Counted from the stretch's first letter, positions 10,043 to 23,084 are shown. The stretch is DNA of 64,000 bases from Hypericum androsaemum (GCA_963995505.1 OZ023182.1:16467619-16531618); one strand, 5' to 3'. Made by a program: numbers and translations. Notes: a model not told the origin generated them from the letters alone.

Positions 10043-11905
10043 GAGGAGGCACCCCCATATCCTTGGATATCATGGCAGCCTACTTGATAACATTAACCAC
10101 CGTAGCAGGCTCACCATCCCAATGAACACCAATTTTGACAGCTACAGCTCGAGAAACAGCGGCCATTTCTATTAAAATATGTTCTTGATCTTTTTTGGTG
10201 GCGAGAGAGTGAGAGATTTAATTGTCGGATTTGCTTGAGCCAAAAGATTTCTTAAGAGAATTGTTTCTGTTTGGATAGAAGCTTTCTTGTTGATTGAGAA
10301 GGATAATACCTTTGTTGAAGGCTTCCTGATACGCTGAGAGGTACGAGGCACCACTTTCGGAGAATTGAGCATCCTTCAGCCACAAAACCAAGGGAATCAG
10401 TAACATCAATTTGTTCCTGCCCATTCGCCAAGCATGAATTGACCTCAACATTAACAACTTGAACCTCGTCCACACCAGCACCTTCCCTCCCAGAACACTC
10501 GGCCTCTTTGTTCTTAGGCAGACTAGCCTTTTCTAACTGCTCTTTTCTCATGCATAACATGTGCCCGAGTAGTAGTAACTACAATTGCACCATATGGAGA
10601 GTTTGTATCATCATGCACTAGACCCACACTCTTCTGCAAATCAACAAACTCAACCGCCTCCCTAATCTCACCTTCCTCGACTTCCAACAAAGCATTGATG
10701 GCATTGGAAATCAGTACACCCCTTGGCTCAACCAAAGTAGAAGTTGGCAATGAAGAACATAGGCCATGAGTACTTGCTGACGTAGTAGTAGGAAGAACAC
10801 TCGAACCACTCCTGCCCTTTTGGACCCAAAGTTTTTTACATCCTTGAGGAGCAGTCTTTTCACCATCGGGTACTCCCCGCTTATCCAAGATAGCCTCCGT
10901 ATATCGCGCAATAGAAGTAGGTGGGTGTAACTTGCGGTATTTGTCCACACCGTGACCAAGTACTTGACAATGATCACAAAAGAGAGGGAGATCCTCGTAC
11001 ACCAGTTCTACCAAAACCTTTTCGCTTGTCAACTCCAAAAGAACCTGGTTCGGACGTGGTTGCAACATATCTATATCCACAAGAACACGAATATCTACCC
11101 CATTGAACATGTTCAGAGCCTCCAAATCCAATCGAATGGGGGAACCTGCAGCAGCAGCCAAACCAAAAATAATTTCCTGGGAGACATATTCCATACTTAC
11201 CAACTTGACCCATACCTTAGCCGAAGTCGAAGAAACCTGAGAAGGCTTGAAGCTCGGCACCCAAGGCTGTAAATGCAGAGGTCTGTGTGAAAACTAAAGT
11301 ATCCCCGTCCAAGCGGTGGCATCTTCCAACCGTGGACAGACCAAACCTTCATCAAGGCATTATGAAATTCAAACGAATAGCATGGTTTAGAACCTTTGGG
11401 CATAACAAGTTGACCAATAAGAGCAATCTTCCCAAACGATTCGCAAATAGCAGAGCGCTCCTCGTCCAACACAACAACTGCCAAGTTGTCTATAATCACA
11501 AGTTTAAGGAACTTACCCTTATCTGACCAAACCCTAGGCTTAGGGCAAAAAAGGGCAGCGAAGGAATGAGCCCGGGGTAGCTTGGCCTGCATCGGAGTGG
11601 GCTGGACCACCCCAACAGCGGGAGAGGTCGCTTTCGAAGGAAGAGGAGCAGCCACAGGATCCTCTGAAGACAACAAGGAAGGAAGGCTTGGACCTCCCTG
11701 ATCTGTCGCCATTGTCAGAGAGTAGGTGGAGGTCATCGCCCCTGTGGCCGGCGAAGGCCAGGGCAAGAGCCCTCCGGCTTGGTTTACCGACGGCAACTCC
11801 AAGGGCTCGATGATTGAAATGGAAATTTTAGGGATTTTGACTTTTCTCTGAGAAACGGAGAGGGTTACGTTTCCTCACCTTTTTTCTGGGAACAATTCGA
11901 ATTTT
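10043..11905 (-). mobile_element. LINE ORF1-type relic (DUF4283 / zinc knuckle)
   Basis: The minus-strand region begins near 11905 and encodes, in two frames, a DUF4283-like domain followed by a CCHC knuckle, the layout of ORF1 in plant LINEs and their derived genes. The downstream endonuclease and reverse transcriptase are absent; instead the sequence stops at the truncated copia LTR at 10042. It is therefore a 5' fragment. Neither end shows an evident target duplication. Confidence 0.7.
10523..11802 (-). pseudogene. LINE ORF1 protein, frameshifted DUF4283 protein
   Basis: The first frame (11197-11802) carries the N-terminal half of DUF4283 (…GKIALIGQLVMPKG… and GWKMPPLGRGYFSFH). The second frame (10523-11260) resumes at QPWVPSFKPSQ-like sequence and reads IRLDLEALNMFNG, then the knuckle CDHCQVLGHGVDKYRKL (the second position pair is C-x2-C-x4-H; the last Cys is replaced by Tyr). 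Compared with the family, about 20 residues seem to be missing at the junction near 11265, which also shifts the frame. RNA binding is the expected role of the intact family. Confidence 0.72.
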
Positions 11906-12362
11906 TGATTTTCATATATGATCCTTTGTTTAAAAAAACACACAAAATACGTTATTTACGAATGCAAGTGGTTTAAACGATTTGACACTTGGAGACTCGG
12001 GCATTTGTGCAAACTTCTGTGATAAAAAAGGCATCGTTTTGAAACTGGCATAGCCCTCTGGCTAGACAAGAGTTCCACCCGTAGTTGATGAGATGTCTTG
12101 GAGAAAAATTTTAAAACAATGCCATTTTATTATAAGTTTTCAAACAACCCCTCAAATTCTCCACCCACTATTAACTCCTTAAACCTTCTCCTCTAGAAGA
12201 ATACTTATAGTGCCTCTCCCTCCAAACAATTTTTTTTTGTAGCTAAAGTCTGGATATCCATCACATCCACAGATATGCGTTTTTTAAATCACATGATTGA
12301 AAATCGACCAAAGTGAAGTTTTTCCTTTCTTTTATCAACCGAAAAGGAAAAAACTACCAAGC
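11906..12362. other. Intergenic, nothing recognised
   Basis: AT-rich sequence between the LINE relic and a retroposon target duplication. No open frame or repeat of note. Confidence 0.5.
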
Positions 12363-12374
12363 AACTAACAAGGA

Positions 12375-13461
12375 CAGACGACCTAGTTTGAAGCGTCCTC
12401 TGTCTCTAACTTTTAGAGAGAAGTGTCCTCTCTCTCTCTGAGAGTTTTTTTTTTCCAAACCTAGGGTTTTATCACAACCGCCCACCTTTCCCAGATCTAA
12501 CCTTACACCTCTTCCTCTCCTCCATGGCTTCCACTCCTCCTCCAGGGCTTCAAGTTTTTCTTCATCTCATCCACGGAGTTCCATCCACCTCCTCCTTGGT
12601 GGCTTGAAGCGCGACCGACCAAGATTTACCATAAGTTCGACCGGTGACCTTGGGCTCCGCCACTCCAAGGTCGTTGCTCACAAGTTTAGTCAGCTCCTCA
12701 CCGTCCTCTGTCCCTGTCGTCCGGCCACTCCAGTCGTCGCCACCCGTTTTTAGGTCGGAGTCGTCTTCAACTCCTGGACTCAGTCTCATCCAGGCGCTCC
12801 GGGCCGTCGCTCAACCTCCGCTCTTCGCCTACCATCTCCACCTCTTCTTCACCTCCTCGACGCTTTCGGGAGCTTGCCCACCTACCAGAGTGCCAGTGCT
12901 GGCCTCGGTATGCGATCAGAGGGGTTGGTCACTATAGACCACCCCTCCGATCTACGTATGTTTTTACTATTTTTGTTTCCTGATGTTTGGTCTTCCGTAG
13001 TGTTGTCTTATGTTTTTGTTCATTTTATATTTTTGTTTAGTATAGTACTTATTATTTTGTCCTTGTCGCCACGAGCTACTGTACTTGTTGTTTTGTCCTT
13101 GTCGCCACGAGTTGCTAACTCTTCTTTGGGAGGATTCGTCCGACCAGATTTGCCTCCTTTATGAAGTTTCTTATTGTTCCACACCTTGTGTGTGGCTCAA
13201 TTTATGTTATCTGACCTTGTGTTGACATTATTTCGGTCATGTCTTCTACCTCTTTTTTTTAGGGATCTCAACTCTAGTATATGCTAATATTACCATATGA
13301 CCAAAGTTACAAACTGTACCACCCAGCAGTGTTGACTTTTGACTATATAACTTCTATCATTGTATTTCTTGTTATTTTATCTATGTATTTCTATCTTTCT
13401 CGTATTGTAACATATTTATATTAATATAGACTCCGAGCTATCATTAAAAAAAACTAACAAA
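12375..13461 (+). mobile_element. Non-autonomous retroposon with 12-bp target duplication
   Basis: A perfect 12-bp direct repeat, AACTAACAAGGA, lies at 12363-12374 and 13462-13473. The body ends in an A-rich tail (from about 13446), fixing plus orientation. A long duplication of this kind together with an A tail indicates LINE-machinery retrotransposition. The 1.09-kb body begins with CT-rich sequence, has short open frames (such as 12644-12937) without a recognised domain, and contains a direct duplication of a TTGTCCTTGTCGCCACGAG phrase near 13060-13110. It could be a deleted LINE keeping both ends, or a processed transcript. Confidence 0.75.
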
Positions 13462-13473
13462 AACTAACAAGGA

Positions 13474-14674
13474 GAGGAGGCTTCATCAAAAAAAAAAACA
13501 AGGACGGGCACCTCCATTGACGTAGTTAATGCTCTTAAAAGGCGCCCATATGCAGAGTCAGAGGCCTCATTAATGGAGTGTCCTCTGGAATGCGGACCAA
13601 AAGGGTGGCTAGCCATTACAGGAGCTCCAATGAGAGCTTCAATACAAACAAAAGAACGAATGTGGAGGTTTCCTAAATCACACAACACTCGAGACATTTG
13701 CACTGGATTTAAGGAGGAAATCACCTCAGAGGTTTATTTACACAAGTAAAAACCGTGTAATACACCCCCGTCTCGTGACTGGAAACCCCTTCGATATCGA
13801 GACCGAACTGTCGCGAGGACACGACCACCCGGGTGAACCAGCCGCTCATCGGTGTAAGATGTTAGCATACAATTGCGGAAGAAAATATACAGGATTGTGT
13901 TAGTGAAATGGCAGAGAGACCGTCGGGTTGACGGAGGCTAGTCAACTCTGCCTGCTGCCATGCACTCAAATCTGCAAAGCTTCTCTTGATAAGGCCAAGC
14001 AGGGGAAGGAATCCGACCACCAAGGGCTGACTTAGTAAATAACATACCATCAGCCCCAGGTGACAATGACCCTACCATGACGCCTAATATGGCAGACAGA
14101 AGAACTCAATCATTCGTCTTGTCCAAAAAGATATAATGGCAGAGTTCCCCACCATTTAAACCCCAAAACAAACTCACAACCACCATCCATGGATGACCTC
14201 TTACCCTTTTGGCAAGCCAGAGGTTCCTGGTAAGGTCCCACGGCCATCTCCATTATATCGAAGCATGCAGAGTGGTGCGTTAGTGTCAACAACTACCATA
14301 TGAACTGCATATTTAATATCGCTGGCAGACAAACTGCTCGAGTGACAACAACGAATAATAGCATGAAGCCGGGTCCTCGAAAGCTAACCTCAGCCACTTG
14401 TCAATCCCAAGATGGATTTGCATCAAAAGGTATCAATGCTTAGCCACTCGTTGTAGCCAACTTCCACAAGTGTGTTACCCCATGATATCTAAAGATGGCC
14501 CAAACAAGATTGTCAGCCATCTGTCAACATTGGATTTTTCCCTCGAATATCCTGCGTAGACCGATAATCAACGTTCGATTTCTGCCCATGCAACTCCTGG
14601 TTTGATGCACTCAATCAACGGCGGACGTTGATGAGATTAATTACTGATTCTCCAATCACCTGCCACTGGAAATT
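13474..14674. other. Region downstream of the WD40 gene
   Basis: The part next to the stop codon at 14675 presumably holds the 3' untranslated region of the WD40 gene on the minus strand. Short open frames at 13464-13724, 13862-14050 and 14110-14292 carry no known domain. No terminal repeats were found. Confidence 0.4.
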
Positions 14675-17567
14675 TTAAACTGATGTTGGCAACCCGTAAT
14701 TGTGGAACGATCTAATTCGTCCATCATAACCAGCAGTCACAATGACCAGACCCCAGGCATGAGAAGTGGCAGTGTTCTGACATGATGATTTCAGAAACCT
14801 GAACTGAGATCTATGAATTGACAGAGAAATTCCTAGTTTTGATGTAGGAAGCTTTTCTTCAGGCCAGGTCGCTGATCCCTTGGGAAAGGATTCCAAGAAA
14901 TACTCTTTGCCAAGACAGAAAGCAGTTGAGTGAAAAGGCAGAACTTCGGGTGGGTTACCACGAGCAATGTCAAGTCCCCAATGATTTTCCGAGTTCCGTT
15001 GTCTAAAACCAGACCAGGGTATCGCTATAGATGCATCCGTGCCAAAACGTTCACAAGACTTTATGGTCTTTCCTTGGAAAGAAGTCCCTAGCTGATCAAA
15101 GTGGTTCCACATATATACATTTGAATCTTCAGATGCTGAAATAATGTGCCTCCCATCCAGAGTAAAACTCGCAGATAAGAGGTTTGATGCAGACTTTGAA
15201 CCTAAACAAGCGGCATGGAAAGATGTAGTATTAAAACTTCCGCATGAGACATCCTTAATGACAAAGGTCAGGAGCTACATGCAATTCCTAAAATCTCACA
15301 ATAATTAAGCAACAGGTGAAAAGAACCTTTTGGATGCAAGGGAAAATAATAATAGAAAAAAGTGCATACCCTTGTATTTGGAGACGACTTCATGTCCTTG
15401 AAGAACTCTAACTTGTGAATCAGCACAAGTCACCATTACTTTGGTGGAATCTTCGGGGGAAAACTGAGCAGAAAGCTAACGTCAATGAGAAAACAATAAA
15501 AAATTGGAAGAGAACAAGCTAAAAAGAGAGTAAGCATCATAAAAAATACCTGGAATCCAGTTATCCTCTTGCACGGTGACTTTTTTTTACTGTTCAGGCA
15601 GACCTGTGCGTCCAATTGCAGATGATTGTCTGAACCAGGTAAAACAAAAGTGCTTTCATCAATGAATATGACATTCTTCTTCGAGAATCATCCACAAACA
15701 CAATTACAGTCTGTTTGCACCACCCAATAGTTAACGACGTTAAACTAAGATATCCCAACAGCTGACTACATTCCTAAGAGAAAATAATCAGAACTCCTTG
15801 ACATTTTAACCGGAACAGAGAGGTAACAATTATGAAACTTAAAAGTACCTGACATGCTATAAAACCGACAATTGCCTTCCATGGAGCCAACAATTACCCC
15901 CTACAGGATTGACAAAGAAGCATTCTATCAGGAAAATAATATGTCAGAAGAGAACAACAGAACAAGAATGACACAATATGTAAGTGTAAGAGAAGACAAA
16001 CCTGGCCATCTGGGCGATAGCACACAGCTGAGATTATATCTTTAGCATCTGTCCAATCAACAACTTGGCAAGTTGAAATTGCCCAAATGCGAACTTTCCC
16101 ATCTATTGACCCACTTATGAAATAGTTGTCATCCAAAGGGTTAAATTGAACACTAGTGACTGCACAAATTTAAATGATAAAGGAAATGAGACAGGTTTTT
16201 GTCTGAAAAATGGAAGTTAGATGAAGGTTGGTGAACTGGAGATGACGAAAACGGCCTATACATGATCAGGTGATTAAAATGTTCAGAAGCATACCGTAAT
16301 TGCTGTGGGAAAAGACCCCTAGACATTCATCAGACCCCACTCTCCATAGACGAATAGTCTTATCAATCGAAGCTGACAAAAGATGCTGCACCAAGAACAT
16401 AGATTAATTGCTATTTAGTTGGGATGGTTAACAAAACATGGTAGATTTCTACTTTTTGGGAAAATTCTCGCAGTTTGCTGTAAAGTTGCTCACATTCTTT
16501 GTTGACCATGAAAGATCCAGTATCTCGGCCTTATGGCCATGGAACTCATGCAATGGCTTCTCCAATATCCTGAATACTTTTGGAGGGAACATAACACAAG
16601 CAGAATCCGATGTTTTCCTCAGACTCCTCAGTTTAAATGCTTTCTCCTTATCCAGAAAGTGAGGTTTGAGCTCTGAGAGATGATTCACAGTGAAATAGAT
16701 ACAGGAAGGATCTATTTCTGGAGTGTCGAGCTCATTTGACCTCTCGTCCTCCACCACTAGCCACAATCGTACCGTCCCATCCATGCCAGCACTTGCAAGG
16801 TACTGGCCATCGGGGCTGAATTTCATTGTCAAGATTGAACCTGTATGGGCCTGTATGTCCTGGCTCATATAGAGAGCTGAAAGTTCCTTCATCCGTTTCC
16901 CACTTTGGTGAACCTTGACTCTTTGTACCCTGCCCAAAGGGGCATCATCGTGCCTCGGTTTTTCAGCCTCATGTTGCTTACGTGCAGCAGCACAAGCCAT
17001 GGAGCGTAATCTACACAGCCATTTCTTGAATCTTCTTGGCGTACTGATGGGTTCATCTTGCTGCTCCTGCATCAGCCAATGAGGTGATGGGGAAAAACTA
17101 TTCTCAGATAGACTAGCTGCTTCTAAAAATTCTGATCCCAACTCACAACCATCACTAGAACTCTCTTCATGTCCAACTTCAACCAGATCATGCATCACCG
17201 CCCCATCTGCAGTACCGTCTCTATAGAAGCAATCCCTCAATGAAGTAGAGTTACCACCAGAAACGTGCGCCACCGTCGACTGAGAACAACAGAGCTCATC
17301 TTTCCCACCAGACTCTCTCAAAACTGCACCACTATTCTCTCCAAGCCTGTCTACCGAGCCCCCGTCCCCCCCATCCCGGTCTACCTCCACTCCGATCAAA
17401 TGGAGGAAGCTACTCCGCCGCTCCTTAACACTTCCCGGGGTGTTAACCCACAAATCATAGAGCAGAGTCCTCCCATTTGGATCGTCAGACTTCCCGTCAT
17501 CAGAAACCGATGCAATGTCCTCACAAGCATCAAAGAAAGGATACTCTTCCTCACCGCGGCTGCCCAT
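14675..17567 (-). CDS. WD40-repeat protein (WD repeat-containing protein 44-like)
   Basis: Seven minus-strand exons join in phase: 17567-16494, 16385-16295, 16159-16002, 15900-15849, 15629-15550, 15475-15370 and 15201-14675, each with GT-AG borders, giving 695 residues. The first ~235 residues are acidic and low in complexity, with a basic patch ([18 protein letters not shown], 181-198). WD repeats follow: [17 protein letters not shown] with DGTVRLW (238-269), [14 protein letters not shown] continuing across the intron to DKTIRLW (342-372), then DGKVRIW, EGNCRFY and EDSNVYMW, and a final [11 protein letters not shown] near the C-terminus. This matches the plant transducin/WD40 family usually named WDR44-like; WD40 proteins are scaffolds, and a specific partner is not known. 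The start is the first ATG, with the conserved acidic N-terminus. A 5' UTR intron from about 18133 (CCTTC|GTAAGC) to 17669 is possible. Confidence 0.93.
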
Positions 17568-18243
17568 TGTTTTCCTCTCAGTTCAACCCATCGGCCACCA
17601 CCCCTTTTTAAGCTCCAAAACAAAGTGCAAAAACCTTGATTCCCCCAGCAACAAGCAATCCCAACACACTGAGAAACATTTAAAAATTTAGTAAATAAAA
17701 AAAAACACAAATTCCAAGACCACCACTAACATCTAATATATATCACACCCCTACCATAAAAAAAACACCCACCAAATCCCCACAAAGATCCCAATCCCTA
17801 GCCATTGAACCCAGACCCTCCAAATAAAAAACACAACAGAAGAAAGCCTCCAACTTTCACCATTTCCTAACCCCCCACAAAAAAAAAACATATCTTGGAC
17901 AACTTTAACGCCATCATTAGTGAACCTAACCACCCCGAAATTTTAGCGACAATTTGAGTAACCCCTAGAAAGTAAAACAACAGAAAAGCAAACCCATTAA
18001 CTGGTTTACGGTAAAAATCATCCATCCCCCCTGGATTACACCCATAATTGGGGACACCCCGAAACTATACCTTTTTTTTTATTGGAGAAAAAAAAAGAGA
18101 GGGGAAAATGATGTTAGATGCTTACGAAGGGTGTGGGTTCCTAGAAGATTTCTGTGAGACGGTAGAGAGGAGAAGAGATCAAACCGTCCATGAAAATTTC
18201 TAAGCTTTTTGGATTCTCTCTCTCTCTCCCTCCCTCCCTCCCC

Positions 18244-18251
18244 CTATTTAT
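18244..18251 (-). promoter_or_regulatory. Candidate TATA box of the WD40 gene
   Basis: The minus strand reads ATAAATAG within a long CT/GA-rich stretch (18213-18284), about 680 bp upstream of the ATG. The distance fits the proposed 5' UTR intron. GA-rich core promoter surroundings are common for plant housekeeping genes. Confidence 0.45.
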
Positions 18252-19686
18252 CTCTCTCTCTCTCTATGTTTCTACAGAGAGAGCAAAGAGGGAGAGACCA
18301 AAGCAGAAAACCAGATTAAAAAATGTCTAAAATAAGAAGCGGTGATACCATAGGAGATAGACTAGAGCAGTTTTATTATTATATTTTTCTGGGCGTTGGT
18401 CGCCGGAGGGAGGGGGGAGAGAAGTAAAGAACTAAAAATACACTGGAAATATCCTAGAGATACCCAATTATATTTTATTAGGTACTATTTTGTAATTTAT
18501 CCATTATCACGTCAGCATAGAATAATTTTAGTTACTACCAACTGGACAATCCACGTAGGCTTCAAAACGGAAAAAAAAATTAGTCGTGTTGTATGAATTT
18601 TAAACTACATGTATCCAAGTGAGAATTTATAGTACTACTAGGTACTAAAGTGTATTTTTTGCTACTTTAATTTTACAAAATCGTAGGCCGGTGACGCATA
18701 AATTAAGTGATATCAACCTTGTCAACAATACGACGTGTTGAAATTTCAATCGTTCTAGATAAGATTTTGATATTTCAACAAGAACTTTGGCATTTGACTA
18801 GCATATTAAGTTGAACCGGGATTTTCGATTTGATGAATAAAACACAAATGATTAGTGATGTAGATCTGTTCGATAAATTCAAAAAAATGCGACGGAATAA
18901 AAGAAAGATCACTTTTTTTAACCAAAATAAGATCACATTTTTAAACCAAAATAATATGTTTTTATGGCTTATTGTTATAAAGAAATTTATAATGAACCAT
19001 AACTCTTAGTTGGGACAAAAAATTAACCAGAAAATAAATTAAAAAGAACATAAATCCAAGTATTTTAGGAATGTAATAAAAGTGAAAATCTAGCATAATT
19101 GACGGGAACAAGGAATGGAATTGCTTCGTCGTAGGTATCCGTGAAAACGGGTGGCCCGAGTAATTGTAATTTATATATATACTATTATATAGGTAAATGA
19201 TGTTTGTAAATGACTAAATATGCAAACTCGTGTGAACATTTCGTTCGAGCCATTAGGTCCGATCAGATTTTAGCTGATTAATAAGGTAACCGAGTTTAAG
19301 ACCATACCTGGGACGGAAATTACTCTGATTAATGGTCTGATCGTTCAGACTATCAATCAAATCATATTTTTTTAAACGTTATTTTTTTGTATCAGCAAGT
19401 TTGGGTATTCACTCCATTAATTTAAATTTAAACTTGGTATAATATGTAATAAACGTCACCCAACAATTATTAATGTAAAGCTTTTATTGTTGGAAGGATT
19501 GATGAGGTTAGCGAAGAAACCAGAATTATAATAAAATTAAATATTGAGGAGGGAAAAATAATTTATTGAACACGAAAGACCTGATCAGAAATAAGACCAA
19601 ACACGAGGGACCCGCCAGTAATTTACACTTTCTCTTTTCCTCTTTATTTTGGAAATCAATGTAGGAGTTTCGGATTGGTGATCTTC
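18252..19686. other. AT-rich intergenic stretch
   Basis: Beyond the WD40 promoter region no gene, RNA or structured repeat was recognised. Confidence 0.5.
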
Positions 19687-19694
19687 CCTTTTAT

Positions 19695-20265
19695 CAATGT
19701 TTTCAAAACAGCGGTCCGACCGGTCGAACCACTACTCGGGATTAAATCCGAAACGATTTTTACATAAAACCCAAAATGCGGTTCGACCGGCCAAAATTTG
19801 GTCGTACCGCTCGGTCAGGTGCTTCCGGGTGAACCAGTTCGCCCAGATTAGAAAATTTTGTGTTTATTTTTTTATTTTATCAGATTTAATTTAGAAACAA
19901 AACCTCAACTTCTATTCTCGGAGTGTATATATCACTTTTGAATCACAATAAACTTATATTTTTAACAATTCTCGATAATATGTCAACTAAGTTAAACGAA
20001 TTGAACTAATATGTCGAACAAGAAAACTTGTTTAATTCATGTTTGAAGACTTTATTTGGATAAATTGTATAACAAAGTTGCTAAATATGTGAAATTATTT
20101 GGTATTTTATCTTTTTTTACTCTAAATTAAATTTATCAAACTTTATTTAATAATATTAATATATAATATAAGTTCCGGTCAGACCGGCGGTCCAACCGAT
20201 CAGACTAATCGAACCAAAATTTTTGAGATTTCCAAATCACCTACCGGGTCGTTTTAAAAACATTG
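19695..20265. mobile_element. hAT-like MITE, copy 1
   Basis: The 571-bp element is bounded by a perfect 8-bp target duplication, CCTTTTAT, at 19687-19694 and 20266-20273. The tips CAATGTTTTCAAAAC and GTTTTAAAAACATTG are inverted repeats matching at 14 of 15 positions. Just inside lie GGTCCGACCGG-type blocks in inverted orientation. An 8-bp duplication with ~15-bp tips indicates the hAT superfamily. No transposase frame is present. Confidence 0.87.
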
Positions 20266-20273
20266 CCTTTTAT

Positions 20274-21546
20274 TGATCCGTCCATGGAATTTATTGCCGT
20301 CTGTTAGCTTTTGTTAGGAACTATGACCTCTCGGCCTTTAGGTGTGGCTTAAATGAGAAATGGATGAATAGTGAAAAGAAAGAAAAACTCACATTCAGCT
20401 ATTCTTTCAGTTAGAATACAATTTCCCATTAAAATAGTGTATATGAAAATGATATCAAATTAACTATCTTGTTACAGCTCAATTTAATCGGATCATTGAT
20501 TTAAGATACCGAATAGTTTCGACTATATTTACAATAATGTACACATGGGTTACTTTTCGCTAAGAATTTGTCTCGTAGCATACAACAATAAATTGTAAGC
20601 ACACGGCTTTTCGAAGTCAACATAGGTAAATAGTACAAATACTCAAACTAATTTTTCCAAAATTTAATTATTTGGCGGATATATTTATGTTTCTAAATTT
20701 TTTCGGTACTTATTGTATGTACGCTTTATTAGAAAAAAGTATATTGTCCCTTCTTAGAATACTTGTTTTTTAATTGGAATCTTTGGATTACTTGTCAGTT
20801 GTCACCAATTATTTACTGATGTTACACTGCATAAAATCTACAACATGGCTTCAAGGGACAACATCAAAAATTGTTGAATTTTCTAATGTCTCTTCCGAGA
20901 AAAGTTTGAGTATGACAAGGGAATCCACGGGAAACACAATTTTGGGCGCATATCTTTCTAACTATTTCTTTTAATACACTATTTTTATAAGGTAGTATTC
21001 TTTATTTTCTTATACCTCTTGGTAATATTTATTGGGTCGAAAAATGACAAAGTTAATCTAACAAGTATTTAACATTGTCGCTTTTATAATAGTTTGAATT
21101 TGAGACCTCTTGATTAAGGTTGAATAACTCTCTTTCTTTTTTATACGAGCTCGAAAAATTGTTTATTAGTAAATGATAATTATATTTTAATTCATGATCA
21201 AGACAGATAAAAAATTGGAGAAGTGGTGCTACCGTGTTGGTTCAGCGAAATATCAAACTAACGATCATAATTCATAATCCAGTCATTTTACACGAATCAA
21301 TAATTTCATTATATGGAACAATAATTGTGATTATATGTTGTTTATAATGGCACGTCTCATGCCAATTATTATAGGGAATGTTTTAAGAGGACAGCCGATC
21401 GCTCGACAATATACATGTCTTTCAAAGGAACAATATGCAGGAATATTGTAGCAGCAAAACTATTGCAGTGGGCGAGTGAACCAACAAAATTAAATCACTT
21501 TAACAAGGTCATTAATAAAGTAAAAAAAAAAATTTCAAAAAAATTA
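20274..21546. other. AT-rich intergenic stretch
   Basis: No gene recognised. A short open frame at 20774-20974 matches nothing I know. Confidence 0.5.
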
Positions 21547-22186
21547 GGGAAAAGTCTACTTTAGTATCCTGTGGTATCGCCCAAAATTACTTTAGTACCC
21601 TGTGGTAAAAAACTGACCAATCGAGTCATGCTTATTCCAATTAACATAAAAAAAGTCCTCGGGCAGCTGCCCGAAATCGCCCAAAATCACTTTAGTACCC
21701 TGTGGTAAAAAACTGACCAATCGAGTCATGCTTATTCCAATTAACATCAAAAAAGTCCTCGGGCAGCTGCCCGGACCTGCCCGGACTACTTGGCCAGCCA
21801 CGTCACCAAAATTTGATGACATGGCGCCACGTGGACATCCATCTTCTTCCCTCTCTTCCTCTCCTCCTCCTCCTCCTCCTCCTCGTCCTCCTCCTCGTCC
21901 TCCTCGTCCTCCCAAAGTGGGCAAAGTGGGTGGAGAAGGACGAGGAGGAGGAGGACGAGGAGGAGGAGGAGAGGATGAGAGGGAAGAAGATGGATGTTCA
22001 TGTGGCGCCATGTCATCAAATTTTGGTGACATGGCTGGCCAAGTAGTCCGGGCAGGATTCGGGCAGCTGTCCGAGGACCTTTTTGATGTTAATTAGAATA
22101 AGTATGACTCGATTGATTGATTTTTTACCACAGGGTACTAAAGAGATTTTGGGCGATACCACAAGGTACTAAAGTAGACTTTTTCC
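21547..22186. mobile_element. Palindromic Mutator-like MITE
   Basis: Nearly the whole 640 bp is an inverted repeat centred near 21920: the ends (GGAAAAAGTCTACTTTAGTA type) pair, then a GGTATCGCCCAAAAT block, a GGGCAGCTGCCCG block, ACATGGCGCCACGTGGAC with its partner, and finally TCC-rich and GGA-rich triplet arms. The flanks AAAAAATTA and AAAAAATTT match at 8 of 9 positions, fitting a decayed Mutator-type duplication. Within the left arm, roughly 100 bp (21581-21680) is directly duplicated at 21684-21775. The peptide-like frames in the triplet arms are not genes. Confidence 0.75.
21855..21975. repeat. TCC/GGA triplet arms at the palindrome centre
   Basis: CTCCTCCTCCTCC on the left and GGAGGAGGAGG on the right of 21920 can pair with one another. 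Such purine/pyrimidine arms could also form triplex or cruciform DNA, which is inference. Confidence 0.8.
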
Positions 22187-23080
22187 AAAAAATTTACAAG
22201 GCCCTCTGTCCTCGCTAATCCCTTACAATTACCAGAAGTCAGAAAAGTAAAAAGCTCCATTGTTCCCAATACATGAAACAATGTTAATTACCTAAAGAAT
22301 GTAGTCTCAAGTTTCAACCGTGTAAAGAATCTTTATAGTGCTTGTGATGGCCATGGCAATAGAAACATCGGAACTCGTAAGCATTAAGTTTCTGATATAA
22401 GTCCGATAGTATTAGAATTCGGGTAATTCTTTTGAAGATGATTAAAAATATTTTATTTTATCCTTTTCCGACAAATATTAAAGAGAATAAGCCCTTGTTC
22501 AACTTTATGGAAATTTTAGGGTAAGTTGGATCCGACCACAATCCTAAATCTTGGAACTTCCCTTAATTATGCTTCTTAAAGTTCAAAACAAGTTTACTTT
22601 TGTTAGTTAAAGTGGGTGGCAAGGCCTAGCTCCAATGGATAAATAATCATGCGGTCGTTGAAATTAGTGAGTAAGATTTGATGATTACCGTTGAGGAATT
22701 AGCCAAGCTGTTCGTACTTATCATGGCCATTAGAAGACAAGTACACACATTAAATTATACAATAATGCAACCATTTTTTGTTGGCAACCTTTTCCCTTTG
22801 TAATCAATTAGGGCTACTCTGGTCACTGTCGAGGAAAGGACGCGACAATCCATTTCTTTGTAACACCTGAAGCACTAATCTCTTTCTATAAACATAGTAT
22901 CCAAGTAGAATGAGATTTTGATTCTTAAATTCATTCTTGTTTTAAATTTTACAAATAAAAAAATATTTTATTTGGATAGTTGTTTCTAAATAAAATTTGA
23001 TAATATTTAGTTTTGAAACATCGATATTGACGAAAAATATTTAACATTTTGAACGGCCATTTGCTGGTGCCTCCTGTACG
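22187..23080. other. AT-rich intergenic stretch
   Basis: No gene, RNA or element recognised. Confidence 0.5.
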
Positions 23081-23084
23081 GGCA

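Noticed and set aside
21592..22096. Proline/arginine- and glutamate-rich frames
   Set aside because: They arise from the TCC/GGA triplet arms of a palindromic MITE.
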